From the NCBI RefSeq assembly GCF_018709685.1, contig NZ_JABDHQ010000004.1, forward strand, positions 124,001 to 188,000: a stretch of DNA of 64,000 nucleotides. Direction: 5' to 3'. The notes beneath the pieces are model-generated. The model saw only the letters and a list, made by a program, of their open reading frames with translations. It was not told the DNA's origin and made no database searches. The DNA is from Akkermansia muciniphila (lineage in GTDB: Bacteria; Verrucomicrobiota; Verrucomicrobiia; Verrucomicrobiales; Akkermansiaceae). The first letter of the stretch is position 1. Each line of letters opens with the position of its first letter. A program made the translations under genes and the position numbers. Positions 56,152-64,000 of the stretch are shown here, one piece after another.

Positions 56152-56529
56152 TCACCATTTAAGGCTGACGGGGTCCGTATGGTAGAGAATCCCGGCCTCG
56201 TCCCGTACAAGGAGGGTCAACTGGATGCGCGCCGGCAGGCGCAGCATCTGGAGGCCGTTAAACGCAAAAATCTGTCCCTGGCACAGCAACGGACGGGAAC
56301 CGAACAATTCGTCCCCTTCAATCACCTGCGTGCCGTCTTCATGGGAACGGACAGTCCACTTCTTGCCGATGATGCGCACGGCGCCGTCCCCCGTGTTGCG
56401 GATGCTCACGTTATAAGGCACGGGAATGCGCCCGTCCTCCCTTACCATCCGCTCCAGCTTTTCATCCCGCGCATACAGGCTGCGCGGCGTAAGACGCACT
56501 TCCAGACTGGTCAGGAGGGGAAGAACCAT
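56152..56529 (-). CDS. ApaG-domain protein
   Basis: A 125-residue protein with an ApaG (DUF525) beta-sandwich: YNVSIRNTGDGAVRIIGKKWTVRS, VIEGDELFGSRPLLCQGQIFAFNGL, matching the 'YxIxIxN..V.L..R.W.I.D..G....V.G.GVVG..P.L.PG..F.Y.SG' pattern of ApaG. Function of ApaG is not settled; fungal and mammalian domains occur in F-box proteins. It is 13 bases downstream of the secreted protein gene at 56543, so they form a two-gene operon. Confidence 0.75.
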   Translation of the reverse strand: MVLPLLTSLEVRLTPRSLYARDEKLERMVREDGRIPVPYNVSIRNTGDGAVRIIGKKWTVRSHEDGTQVIEGDELFGSRPLLCQGQIFAFNGLQMLRLPARIQLTLLVRDEAGILYHTDPVSLKW

Positions 56530-56542
56530 CGGAATACGGATA

Positions 56543-57433
56543 TTATGATTCCACGGGAGCCAGAGCCGCCTTCATCAGCTCCAGCGTTGTCTTGCGGATG
56601 GCTTCCACGCCCGCCCGGGTAGGTTTGGCATCCGGGGCCAGCGTCATCTGTTCCTGCAAGGTCGTGAGCAGGTCCATGATTTTCGCAATGTCCCGGCGCT
56701 CCTTCATTTCCGGTTCCACTCCGTCCAGAATGTAATGGAAATATTCCGGTACGTCCGGCTGGAAAATGACCTTCGCCTTATCCTCCGCAAACTTGTTGTC
56801 CAGCGCGGCGGTGGCGGCGTCCAGCGCGCGAATCCACCCGCCCAGGCCGATCAGGTTCGCCATATCGGAATCCCGCAGGGAGGCAAGCTCCTGTTCCACG
56901 TCGGACTGGATGAGGGCCAGGTTATTCTTGAAACTGCTCAAATCCCCGTCCTCCGCGTTTTTCAGCAGGCTGGCGGCGTGGCGGTTCACCCGCTCCCCGG
57001 CGCCGATCGCCTTCGCGTAACTGGACAGGTCCAGCGCAATGGGCTTTACTTCGTTCATCTTGCCGCACTGCACAATCACGAAGCCGTCCGCCATCATGCC
57101 GCCCAACTGAAGAGCCAGGGAGCAGCGGTCCATGGGCGGCCGTTCCGGGCGGGCGCGCAGCGCCACATTTTCCGGAATCTCCGGAAGTCCTTCCAGGTCT
57201 TCAAAAATCTTGCGGATGGAGGGCGCGGTAAATTCATTGATGCCCAGTTCCTCGTTCATGTGGGAATCATCCAGCAGGCGTTCCGGAATGGCCGGCTGGC
57301 ACTCCTTGCCGGACGGCGGCGTCTGAACGTCCAGCACGGCATACGCCTTCTCCGGGGCTTCCTGCTCCGGAACGGCAAATGCCATTCCTCCCGTGACGGA
57401 TACGGCTACGGCCATCAGATACAATCTCTTCAT
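56543..57433 (-). CDS. Secreted protein of unknown function
   Basis: A 296-residue protein. MKRLYLMAVAVSVTGGMAFA is a signal peptide (start taken at 57433; four more codons are open upstream). The mature part is helical and polar (IPERLLDDSHMNEELGINEF, DLSSYAKAIGAGERVNRHAA, ASLRDSDMANLIGLGGWIRALDAA), with no recognised motif; the pattern ALQLGGMMADGFVIVQ suggests a lipobox-free periplasmic protein. The SNF2/ApaG neighbourhood gives no clear hint. I do not know the family. Confidence 0.6.
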   Translation of the reverse strand: MKRLYLMAVAVSVTGGMAFAVPEQEAPEKAYAVLDVQTPPSGKECQPAIPERLLDDSHMNEELGINEFTAPSIRKIFEDLEGLPEIPENVALRARPERPPMDRCSLALQLGGMMADGFVIVQCGKMNEVKPIALDLSSYAKAIGAGERVNRHAASLLKNAEDGDLSSFKNNLALIQSDVEQELASLRDSDMANLIGLGGWIRALDAATAALDNKFAEDKAKVIFQPDVPEYFHYILDGVEPEMKERRDIAKIMDLLTTLQEQMTLAPDAKPTRAGVEAIRKTTLELMKAALAPVES

Positions 57434-57568
57434 AACAACACTCAAAAAGGTTAAGCAAAACGGAATATGTCTTGACTCTCGCCCTATGGTGTCTTATACG
57501 GGCGTCACGTCAAGGAAATCCCCAGCCCCTGACGCAGAAAGATACCAAACACCCTTGTACGCCCCAGC

Positions 57569-59086
57569 ATGTCCTTAAATTACAATTTTATCTGGCTCTT
57601 GTGCTATCTTCTGGTCCTTGTCGGTCTGGCCGGATACGGCTTCCACCGCCTAAGCATCGTTTACCTGTACTGGAAGAACCGCAACAACAAGCCCCAGCCC
57701 AAGTCCCATTTCCAGGAACTGCCCGTCGTTACGGTCCAGCTTCCCATGTTCAATGAAAAATTCGTCGTGGACCGCCTTCTGGAATCGGTAGCGGCCCTGG
57801 ATTATCCGCAGGACAAGCTGGAAATCCAGATTCTGGACGATTCCACGGATGACACCACGGAGCAGTGCTACCGCAAGGTGGAGGAACTGAAGGCCCGCGG
57901 CTTTGACGCCGTATGCATCCACCGCACGGACCGCACGGGCTTCAAGGCCGGCGCGCTGGAAGCGGCCACCAAGGTGGCCAAAGGGGAGTTCCTGCTGATT
58001 CTGGACGCCGACTTCGTTCCGGAACCGGACCTCCTGCAGAAGACCATCCACTTCTTTACGGATGAAGGCGTGGGCCTCGTCCAGACCCGCTGGGGCCACA
58101 TCAACCGGGAATACAACCTCCTCACCCGCGTCCAGGGCATGTACCTGGACGGCCATTTCGCCATGGAACAGACGGCGCGCAACCGCTCCGGCCGTTTCTT
58201 CACCTTCAACGGCACCGCCGGCATGTGGCGCAAATGCGTCATCGGAGACGCAGGCGGCTGGTCCCATGACACCCTGACGGAGGACATGGACCTTTCCTAC
58301 CGTGTCCAGCTCAAGGGATGGCGTTTCATCTACCTGAACGACGTCGTTACCCCGGCGGAACTTCCCGTGGACATGGACGGCTTCAAGTCCCAGCAGCACC
58401 GCTGGACCAAGGGTTCCATCCAGGTCTGCCAGAAAATCCTGCTGGACATCTGGCGCTCCAAGGCCCCCCTCAAGGCCAAGGTGGAAGCCACCACGCACCT
58501 CACCTGCAATTACTCCTACCTCCTTCTCGCCCTGCTCTGCTTCCTGGTATACCCCATCTGCACGCAGCGCATCCCGGAAAATGAAACGGTGTTCATGTGG
58601 TTCGTGAACGTGGCCCTGTTCTTCATGACCAGCGTGGCCGTCTGCATCTTCTACATGAGCGCCCAGATCGTGGTGCGTCCCAAATCCTGGTGGAAGGAAC
58701 TTCCGTACCTGCCGCTCCTTCTGACGCTGAGCGTGGGCATGGCCGTGAACAACGCCAAGGCCGTTCTGGAAGCCATTTTCGGCCATCAGTCCGCCTTTGT
58801 CCGCACGCCCAAGTACGGCGTGGACCGGAAGGAAGACAGGCAGCACGTCTCCCAGCTCAAGCGCAACGGCTATAAAGCCATCAAGTCCGTCGTCATTCCC
58901 GTGCTGGAAATCGCCTGCGGCACCTTCTTCCTGAACCTGATCATCATCATGATCAGCCAGGGCCATTACCTTTCCCCCATCCTGATGATTCCCTTCCTGG
59001 GCTTCTACTACACGGGATTCTGTTCCCTGGGCCGCATGATCTCCAACCTGCTGCCCGCCAGACAAACTGCCAAAGCCAAAAACTGA
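57569..59086 (+). CDS. Processive family 2 glycosyltransferase (cellulose/mannan synthase-like), membrane protein
   Basis: A 505-residue GT2 enzyme. An N-terminal membrane segment is followed by the catalytic domain: LPVVTVQLPMFNE, LDDSTDDTTEQCY (first Asp), LILDADFVPEPD (DxD), TEDMDLSYR (catalytic Asp) and QQHRWTKG at 275-282 (QxxRW), the set shared by processive synthases. The C-terminal half has about four membrane helices. There is no PilZ domain, unlike BcsA. It probably makes an exported polysaccharide from a nucleotide sugar; the sugar is unknown. It ends 10 bases before the L,D-transpeptidase gene, so a surface-building operon is plausible. Confidence 0.88.
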   Translation: MSLNYNFIWLLCYLLVLVGLAGYGFHRLSIVYLYWKNRNNKPQPKSHFQELPVVTVQLPMFNEKFVVDRLLESVAALDYPQDKLEIQILDDSTDDTTEQCYRKVEELKARGFDAVCIHRTDRTGFKAGALEAATKVAKGEFLLILDADFVPEPDLLQKTIHFFTDEGVGLVQTRWGHINREYNLLTRVQGMYLDGHFAMEQTARNRSGRFFTFNGTAGMWRKCVIGDAGGWSHDTLTEDMDLSYRVQLKGWRFIYLNDVVTPAELPVDMDGFKSQQHRWTKGSIQVCQKILLDIWRSKAPLKAKVEATTHLTCNYSYLLLALLCFLVYPICTQRIPENETVFMWFVNVALFFMTSVAVCIFYMSAQIVVRPKSWWKELPYLPLLLTLSVGMAVNNAKAVLEAIFGHQSAFVRTPKYGVDRKEDRQHVSQLKRNGYKAIKSVVIPVLEIACGTFFLNLIIIMISQGHYLSPILMIPFLGFYYTGFCSLGRMISNLLPARQTAKAKN

Positions 59087-59096
59087 CACCTTCCCC

Positions 59097-59948
59097 ATGC
59101 CTGCGCCTCTCTCGCAAGCAGCACGCCTGATTCAACTCGCCGGCGCCGCCTTAGCGGTGTTCGGCGCCCTGGTATCCTGCTCCCGGCCGGATTACCAGCC
59201 CACCGCCATCGTCAAAGATGGCGCGGTCGTTAGCGTCAGGGACCAGAAAATGGCCGTCATGCGTAACGGCCGCGTTGTAAAAACCTACCCCATCAGCACC
59301 TCCAAATTCGGTCTGGGGGATAAGAAGGGAAGCTGCCGCACCCCGCTGGGCGCCCACCGCATCGCGTCCAAGATCGGCACCGGGCAACCCAAGGGCATGG
59401 TGTTTAAAAGCCGCAAGCCCACCGGGGAATGCGTGGCCCCCAATTCTCCGGGGCGCGACCCCATCGTCACCCGCATCATGTGGCTGGCGGGTATGGAAAC
59501 CCGGAACCGGAACGCCCACTCCCGCCTGATTTACATCCATGGCACGGCGGAGGAACGCACTATCGGCACGCCCGCCTCCTACGGCTGCGTACGGATGAAG
59601 AGCAATGATGTGTACGAGGCCTTCAACCTGCTCCGGACCGGGGACCCCGTCGTGATTGAACGCTGCTCCATTGATGCCTCCCTGAAAGCCCTGGCCCAGT
59701 CTGAAAAAACGCAGGATTCCTCCCTGCTGGTCATGGCCCCGGCTCCCGTAGAAGAAATCAACACGGCTTCCGTCATTTCCCACCGCCGCCGCGCGTCCCG
59801 TCCGCCTGCCGTAGCGCTCTCCCGCAAACACCCGGCCTCCGCCGGGAAAAAGGCTGCCTCCGCCCGGCGGACAACGGTCCGCAAAACGGCGAAGAGTCCC
59901 AAAGCCGCGGCCCGTTCCGCCGGGGGGGCCCGTTACACCCTCGGTTGA
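59097..59948 (+). CDS. L,D-transpeptidase (YkuD domain), lipoprotein
   Basis: A 283-residue protein. A signal/lipobox (FGALVSC) gives envelope anchoring. The YkuD catalytic signature is IYIHGTAEERTIG then SYGCVRMKSNDVY, with nucleophile Cys164, His, and the conserved Gly-Cys-x-Arg. The C-terminal ~60 residues are Lys/Arg/Ala/Ser-rich (RKHPASAGKKAASARRTT), a basic tail perhaps binding wall or polyanions. These enzymes make 3-3 peptidoglycan links or attach proteins to peptidoglycan; which applies cannot be seen. Confidence 0.88.
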   Translation: MPAPLSQAARLIQLAGAALAVFGALVSCSRPDYQPTAIVKDGAVVSVRDQKMAVMRNGRVVKTYPISTSKFGLGDKKGSCRTPLGAHRIASKIGTGQPKGMVFKSRKPTGECVAPNSPGRDPIVTRIMWLAGMETRNRNAHSRLIYIHGTAEERTIGTPASYGCVRMKSNDVYEAFNLLRTGDPVVIERCSIDASLKALAQSEKTQDSSLLVMAPAPVEEINTASVISHRRRASRPPAVALSRKHPASAGKKAASARRTTVRKTAKSPKAAARSAGGARYTLG

Positions 59949-60054
59949 ACCTTCCTTTCCTGCCGTTCTTCCGGCTTTCCCGTTCCGGCGCCTCCTGACA
60001 TGGCTGTTTGAACGCATGGTTGCCTGCATCCGTCACATTTGTTAACGTACACTT

Positions 60055-60618
60055 ATGGCGATGATGGAACATGAAGATATCAGCAATGAAAACCTGGCGG
60101 GCCACCTCCTGGTCTCCGCCCCCTACCTGGAAGGCGGCGGTTTTTACCACTCCGTAATCTTTCTGAGCCGGGTGGAGGAGGAATTCGTCATCGGCCACAT
60201 CCTGAACCATCCCGCCGGCATGAACGTGGGGGAAGTGGCGCGCCATACGGACATTCCGGAATCCCTTTACACCGTTCCCATTTTCAAGGGGGGGCCCGTG
60301 GAACGCAACCAGCTCATTTTCGCCGCCTTTGCCCGTACGGAGGATAAACTGCGCGTCCAGTTCCATCTTCAGGAAGAACAGGCTCTGGAATACGCCGGGG
60401 ACCCCCATGTGACCCTGCGCGCGTACGTGGGTCACAGCGGATGGACGCCGTCCCAGCTGCGCCGGGAACTGAATGACCGGGCCTGGTACGTATCCCCCAT
60501 GGTGCCGGACATCTGCCTGGAGCCGGATTCTTCCAAGGTCTGGGCCATGGCCATGCGGCGCCTTTCCCCGCTGCACCACATCATGAGCCACGCCCCCGCA
60601 CAGCCCTCCCTGAATTGA
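60055..60618 (+). CDS. YqgE/AlgH (UPF0301) family protein
   Basis: A 187-residue protein matching YqgE: LAGHLLVSAPYLEGGGFYHSVIFL, VIGHILNHPAGMNVGEV, PIFKGGPVERNQLIF and AYVGHSGWTPSQLRRELNDRAWYV. The structure is known but function is unclear. It is 10 bases upstream of the yggS-like gene in the same direction, so they are probably co-transcribed. The start could also be a Met two codons on. Confidence 0.92.
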   Translation: MAMMEHEDISNENLAGHLLVSAPYLEGGGFYHSVIFLSRVEEEFVIGHILNHPAGMNVGEVARHTDIPESLYTVPIFKGGPVERNQLIFAAFARTEDKLRVQFHLQEEQALEYAGDPHVTLRAYVGHSGWTPSQLRRELNDRAWYVSPMVPDICLEPDSSKVWAMAMRRLSPLHHIMSHAPAQPSLN

Positions 60619-60628
60619 ACCATCCATC

Positions 60629-61324
60629 ATGAGCATCCAACAGAATCTGGAACACATTCTCTCCTGCATCCGCGCCGCGGAACGCCGCGCCGGGCGTCCG
60701 GAAGGGTCCGCACGCCTGGTCGCCGTCAGCAAGACATTTCCCGCCGGGGACGTCAGGGCCTGCCATGATGCGGGCCAGCGCGTTTTTGGGGAAAACAGGG
60801 TCCAGGAGGCCCTGGGAAAAATCCCCGCCCTTCCCCCGGATACGGAATGGCATCTCATTGGCCCCCTGCAGCGCAACAAGGTGCGCAAGGCCATGGAGCA
60901 TTTCACGCTGATCCACGCCGTGGATTCCCTGCGCCTGGCGCAGTTCATGGACACCGTGGCGCAGGAAACGGGCAAGCGCCCACGCATCCTGTTGGAGGTG
61001 AACGTGGGGGATGAAAACAGCAAATTCGGCTTTTCCCCGGAGACCCTGGAACGGGAATGGCCGGAGCTGGCCGCCCTGGACCATCTTGAAATCGCAGGCC
61101 TCATGTGCATCCCTCCCCCGGTGGAAAATCCGGAGGACGCGCGCCCTTATTTCCGCCGCCTGAGGGATCTTAGGGAGACGCTTTCCAGCAAGGGGGGAGC
61201 CCCGCTGACGGAGCTTTCCATGGGCATGAGCCATGACTTTGAAACGGCCGTGGAAGAGGGCGCCACCCTCGTCCGCGTGGGCACCGCCATCTTCGGCGGG
61301 CGGTCCTATGCTCCGGCCCCGTGA
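60629..61324 (+). CDS. YggS-family PLP-binding homeostasis protein
   Basis: A 231-residue alanine racemase-like TIM barrel. The PLP lysine is Lys35 in RLVAVSKTFPAGDVR; FGENRVQEALGK, WHLIGPLQRNKVRKAM, ILLEVNVGDENSKFGF and LSMGMSHDFETAVEEGATLVRVGTAIFG are the YggS blocks, some replaced at single positions (EGATLVR for EGSTMVR). It maintains PLP and amino-acid balance in the cytosol; no catalytic role is known. It probably shares a transcript with the YqgE gene. Confidence 0.95.
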   Translation: MSIQQNLEHILSCIRAAERRAGRPEGSARLVAVSKTFPAGDVRACHDAGQRVFGENRVQEALGKIPALPPDTEWHLIGPLQRNKVRKAMEHFTLIHAVDSLRLAQFMDTVAQETGKRPRILLEVNVGDENSKFGFSPETLEREWPELAALDHLEIAGLMCIPPPVENPEDARPYFRRLRDLRETLSSKGGAPLTELSMGMSHDFETAVEEGATLVRVGTAIFGGRSYAPAP

Positions 61325-61409
61325 TTTAGTTGGACAGAAGGAAAGGTGGCGTGTAGGTTTGTTCCGGAAGAACGGGAGGGCCCGGACGGTTTACTGATCT
61401 CATCAACCC

Positions 61410-63077
61410 ATGCTGACAGGAGGAAAAAATGTGATTCCGCATGCGGTGCGGGATGTAGCGGATGCCGCCGCGGCATTTTCCGCCCGCATTGGCCCGGACC
61501 GCCATTTTGATTCCCAGGAAGCCGTGGAGGAAGCCCTGGCGGAATGCTGCTCTCCGCAGAACGTCACCGTCATCGGCATGACGGGTTCCGGCAAATCCTC
61601 CACGCTGGATGCCCTGGCCGGGGAACGCTTCTGCTCCCGCGTTTCCAGTGAGGCCACGCTGGTGCGCTGGCAGTACAGGCCCCACCCGGCCCCGCACACC
61701 CATGAATGGGTGCTGGACCTTTTTTACCCGTCGGATGCCCTGCTGAACCTTGAGTTCTGGGACACCATCGGCCTGGAGCAGGAGGACGCCCCGCGTAAGC
61801 TGAAGCACATCGTCCCCAAATCAGACGCCATCCTCGTGGTCATTTCCGCCAGGGTGGGCAGCCAGGACGTCCTGTGGGACTATCTCCGGACGCTGGAGGA
61901 ACGGCTCCGTTCCCGCATGGTCCTCGTCATCACGCATGCGGAACTGCTCTCCTTTGACCAGCTCCAGTCCCTGAAAGAGGAGCTGCGCGCCACATCCCGC
62001 GAGCGCCTGGGCGTGCAGCTTCCCCTGTACCCCGTCACCACCGCCGGAGACCGGGCGGGGGAAGGCGTGGAAGCGCTGAGAACCTGCGTGCAGGAGGTCC
62101 TGAAACGCAGCCCGCTGACGGACAAGCGCGTGGAGCGCCTCCTGCTGGCCACGGACAGCCTTCTGGAAGAACAGGGGAAGGTGCTCAATGAATTGCACCG
62201 CCTTTCCAAGATGGATTCCGGCTTCCTGACCGCCATTGACCGGGAGATTGACCGCATCCAGCTCCAGATGGAGGATGAAATGCCTGCCAGGCTCAAGGCA
62301 TACGCCCAGTACGTGCAGGACTGCGTGCCGCGGCTGGGGAAAAAGTCGGCCCGGCAGATGGGCCGCTTCCTGTCCATCCGGCGCACGATGATCCTGCATA
62401 AGCTCCCTCCCGTTATTGACGAATGGTTTTATGAGCTGGTCAAGGGCGGCATTGAGGAACGGCACGCGTATTACAACAAGGAATTCCTCAACATCTGCCA
62501 GACGCACTGGAATCATGTGCGCCCCCGCGTGAAGGAGCAGTGGGACTGCGACATAGGCGATTTCCCCGCTGCCAGGCTCCAGGCGGACCTGGAGGTGTAC
62601 AAGGAGCGCCTGGGCCGCTCCATTTACATGCCCCTGAAGGATTTCGGCATCAAGCCTTGCCTCAGCAAGCTGTTTCTGGACCAGGAGGATGTGATGAGAA
62701 CGGAACTCAAACTGATGCTCATCATGGTGATTCTGGGGGCCCTGCTGGGCTGCTTCGGCGAGCACGCGGCGGGGTTCGCCTGCCTGGCCGCAGCCCTGGC
62801 TGTCTGGGTGGGCGGAAACGTGGGGCTGGCCTGGATGCAGTTCCGCCTGTCACGCCAGATCGTGGCCGCAGCGGCGGAAATGCACGTTGCCGTGGAATGC
62901 GGGCTGCGCACGCCCCTGTATGAAGCCATGATCAGCGGCCTTTCCGACTACCGCAAGCTGTACGCGGACATCCGCGGGCAGGTGGCCGGCGGCGTGGAAC
63001 ATCTCCAGCCCCTGCTGAACGCCCGCTACGATTTGTTCTACAAGCTGACGGTCCAGAAGCACCGGTTCCGCATTTAA
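61410..63077 (+). CDS. Membrane-associated P-loop GTPase, dynamin-like/EngA-type G domain
   Basis: A 555-residue GTPase. The G domain has G1 IGMTGSGKSS (Lys62), FWDTIGLEQED (G3, DTIG) and VLVITHAELLSF (G4-like THAE instead of NKxD, so guanine specificity may be unusual). Helical middle (about residues 230-400), then two membrane helices (LMLIMVILGALLG and FACLAAALAVWVGG, ~430-470) and a short cytosolic end. This looks like the family of bacterial membrane GTPases related to YfjP/LeoA-like proteins, possibly membrane-remodelling. Function is unknown. It follows yggS by 85 bases. Confidence 0.72.
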   Translation: MLTGGKNVIPHAVRDVADAAAAFSARIGPDRHFDSQEAVEEALAECCSPQNVTVIGMTGSGKSSTLDALAGERFCSRVSSEATLVRWQYRPHPAPHTHEWVLDLFYPSDALLNLEFWDTIGLEQEDAPRKLKHIVPKSDAILVVISARVGSQDVLWDYLRTLEERLRSRMVLVITHAELLSFDQLQSLKEELRATSRERLGVQLPLYPVTTAGDRAGEGVEALRTCVQEVLKRSPLTDKRVERLLLATDSLLEEQGKVLNELHRLSKMDSGFLTAIDREIDRIQLQMEDEMPARLKAYAQYVQDCVPRLGKKSARQMGRFLSIRRTMILHKLPPVIDEWFYELVKGGIEERHAYYNKEFLNICQTHWNHVRPRVKEQWDCDIGDFPAARLQADLEVYKERLGRSIYMPLKDFGIKPCLSKLFLDQEDVMRTELKLMLIMVILGALLGCFGEHAAGFACLAAALAVWVGGNVGLAWMQFRLSRQIVAAAAEMHVAVECGLRTPLYEAMISGLSDYRKLYADIRGQVAGGVEHLQPLLNARYDLFYKLTVQKHRFRI

Positions 63078-63112
63078 CCCTTTTCCTCCTGCGGGAAGGC
63101 GAGGGCCGGCAA

Positions 63113-63703
63113 TCATTCCGCATCCGGCGTGATCACCATGTCCACATGCCTGTCATGGGCTTCCATGGGCAGGTCGTCCAGAAGCTGGCACGGGAAGCAA
63201 ACTCCCGCCAGCGGCACTCCCGCGGCCGGACCGGCCAGCAGGGTATCATAAAATCCTCCGCCGTACCCCAGCCGCTTGCCGTTCCGCGTGAAGGCGGCTC
63301 CCGGCAGCACGATTAAATCCATTTCCCCGGGATGCAGTTCCGGACACGCCGGGCCCGGCTCGCGGATGTCCCAGCACCCCGTCACAAACTCTCCGTGGTG
63401 GCACACGCGGTGAAAACTCAGCATCCTGCCCTCATGCACCAGCGGGAAATACCATTCCCGGTCCGGCAGCATGTCCAGCAGGGGCAGCAGGTCCACCTCC
63501 CCCGGCCTGGCGGCAAAAATGGCGATGCGGTAAAAATCCCTCTCCCGCGCCAGGGACGCTATCCTCCGGCAGATGGAACGGGACATGGCTTCCAGGGAAG
63601 AGGCGTCCAGCGCGCCTATTCTGGCGCGTATCATGCGGCGCACTTCCCGCTTGGCAGCCGCGTGGCCGCCTACGGTTCCGGGTTGGGGTGTTTTTCCTTC
63701 CAT
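63113..63703 (-). CDS. 5-formyltetrahydrofolate cyclo-ligase
   Basis: A 196-residue enzyme that converts 5-formyl-THF to 5,10-methenyl-THF using ATP. AAAKREVRRMIRARIGALD (substrate/nucleotide Lys-Arg opening), FAARPGEVDLLPLL, FPLVHEGRMLSFHRV, DLIVLPGAAFTRNGKRLGYGGGFYD (ATP/folate loop) and ITPDAE are the family blocks. The start MEGKTPQPG is chosen because residues upstream in the open frame are the out-of-frame reading of the ABC gene. Its start overlaps that gene by about 34 bases, suggesting co-translation. Confidence 0.9.
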   Translation of the reverse strand: MEGKTPQPGTVGGHAAAKREVRRMIRARIGALDASSLEAMSRSICRRIASLARERDFYRIAIFAARPGEVDLLPLLDMLPDREWYFPLVHEGRMLSFHRVCHHGEFVTGCWDIREPGPACPELHPGEMDLIVLPGAAFTRNGKRLGYGGGFYDTLLAGPAAGVPLAGVCFPCQLLDDLPMEAHDRHVDMVITPDAE

Positions 63704-64000
63704 TCCAGCAGGCTCTTTAAAAATACGCTTTCCAGGGAATTGCGCGGGTGTCCGGATTCCAGCCATGCGGCACCGTCCTCCTCCACGGTCTTCTTCAGCC
63801 GTTCCAGCAGTTCCGGAGAGGCGTGTTCCAGCAGAATTTCCTGCTTGTCGGAATCGCGCGTCAGCTCGTTCATGGAACCTTCCGCAATAAGCAGCCCCTT
63901 GAAGATGACGCCCACCCGGTCGCACACCTCCTGAACCTGTTCCAGCAGGTGGGAGCACAGGAAAACGGTCATGCCGCGGCCCTTCAGGTTTTCTATGATG
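63670..64000 (-). CDS. ABC transporter ATP-binding protein, C-terminal part (3' end in window)
   Basis: The gene runs off the right edge. The visible ~110 residues read (upstream) IIENLKGRGMTVFLCSHLLEQ, with the switch His in SHLLEQ, then VCDRVGVIFKGLLIAEGSMNEL and a variable C-terminal end, as in ABC-2-type exporters (drug or polysaccharide). Walker A and signature motifs lie outside the window. It overlaps the folate gene start. The substrate is unknown. Confidence 0.75.
   Translation of the reverse strand, partial: IIENLKGRGMTVFLCSHLLEQVQEVCDRVGVIFKGLLIAEGSMNELTRDSDKQEILLEHASPELLERLKKTVEEDGAAWLESGHPRNSLESVFLKSLLEWKEKHPNPEP

Overview
The window looks like a chromosomal segment of a Verrucomicrobiota bacterium, most likely an Akkermansia. 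The support is three secreted proteins ending in a PEP-CTERM sorting tail (VPEP, a hydrophobic stretch, then an Arg-rich end), a CAAX-type membrane protease of the kind seen with PEP-CTERM systems, lipid A synthesis (lpxB), a GC-rich coding style and few strong Shine-Dalgarno sequences. Species assignment is inference from recalled family distribution; no 16S gene is present.

Layout. 1-1169: AT-rich end of an RHS polymorphic toxin and a small membrane protein overlapping it, probably its immunity protein. 1.9-12 kb: citramalate synthase, an M3 oligopeptidase, and a complete tripartite RND efflux operon (adaptor, pump, outer-membrane factor). 12.7-22.5 kb: three PEP-CTERM proteins (one a 1001-residue SGNH hydrolase), a Nudix-like protein, a YcxB-like protein, a PTS-IIA-like/ClC channel pair, and a REP-associated tyrosine transposase (RAYT). 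23-28.9 kb: glutamate dehydrogenase, lpxB, DedA, tandem ferritin-like genes, a secreted thioredoxin and tRNA-Val(GAC). 29.3-33.8 kb: a short phage structural cassette (scaffold, Bbp19-like, portal, small protein, oppositely oriented tail adaptor, winged-helix protein, possible small-terminase relative) directly beyond the tRNA.

33.9-47.2 kb is the most striking part: a type I-C CRISPR-Cas locus split into two divergent modules (cas4-cas1-cas2 leftward, cas3-cas5-cas8c-cas7 rightward) and flanked by two large arrays whose repeats differ in length and hairpin (33 nt, 31 repeats on the left; 31 nt, 29 repeats on the right). Both arrays read leftward and have homologous leaders at their right ends. 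Both carry the identical 34-nt spacer in the leader-proximal position, although the repeats around it are array-specific. This suggests that one adaptation machine serves both arrays and recently recorded the same invader in each.

47.3-64 kb is mostly housekeeping: glycyl-tRNA synthetase, an lrp/aminotransferase/CPBP protease/ydcF operon, a large SNF2 helicase, an ApaG-domain protein, a processive family 2 glycosyltransferase, an L,D-transpeptidase, YqgE, YggS, a membrane GTPase, 5-formyl-THF cyclo-ligase, and the end of an ABC-transporter ATPase cut by the window edge.
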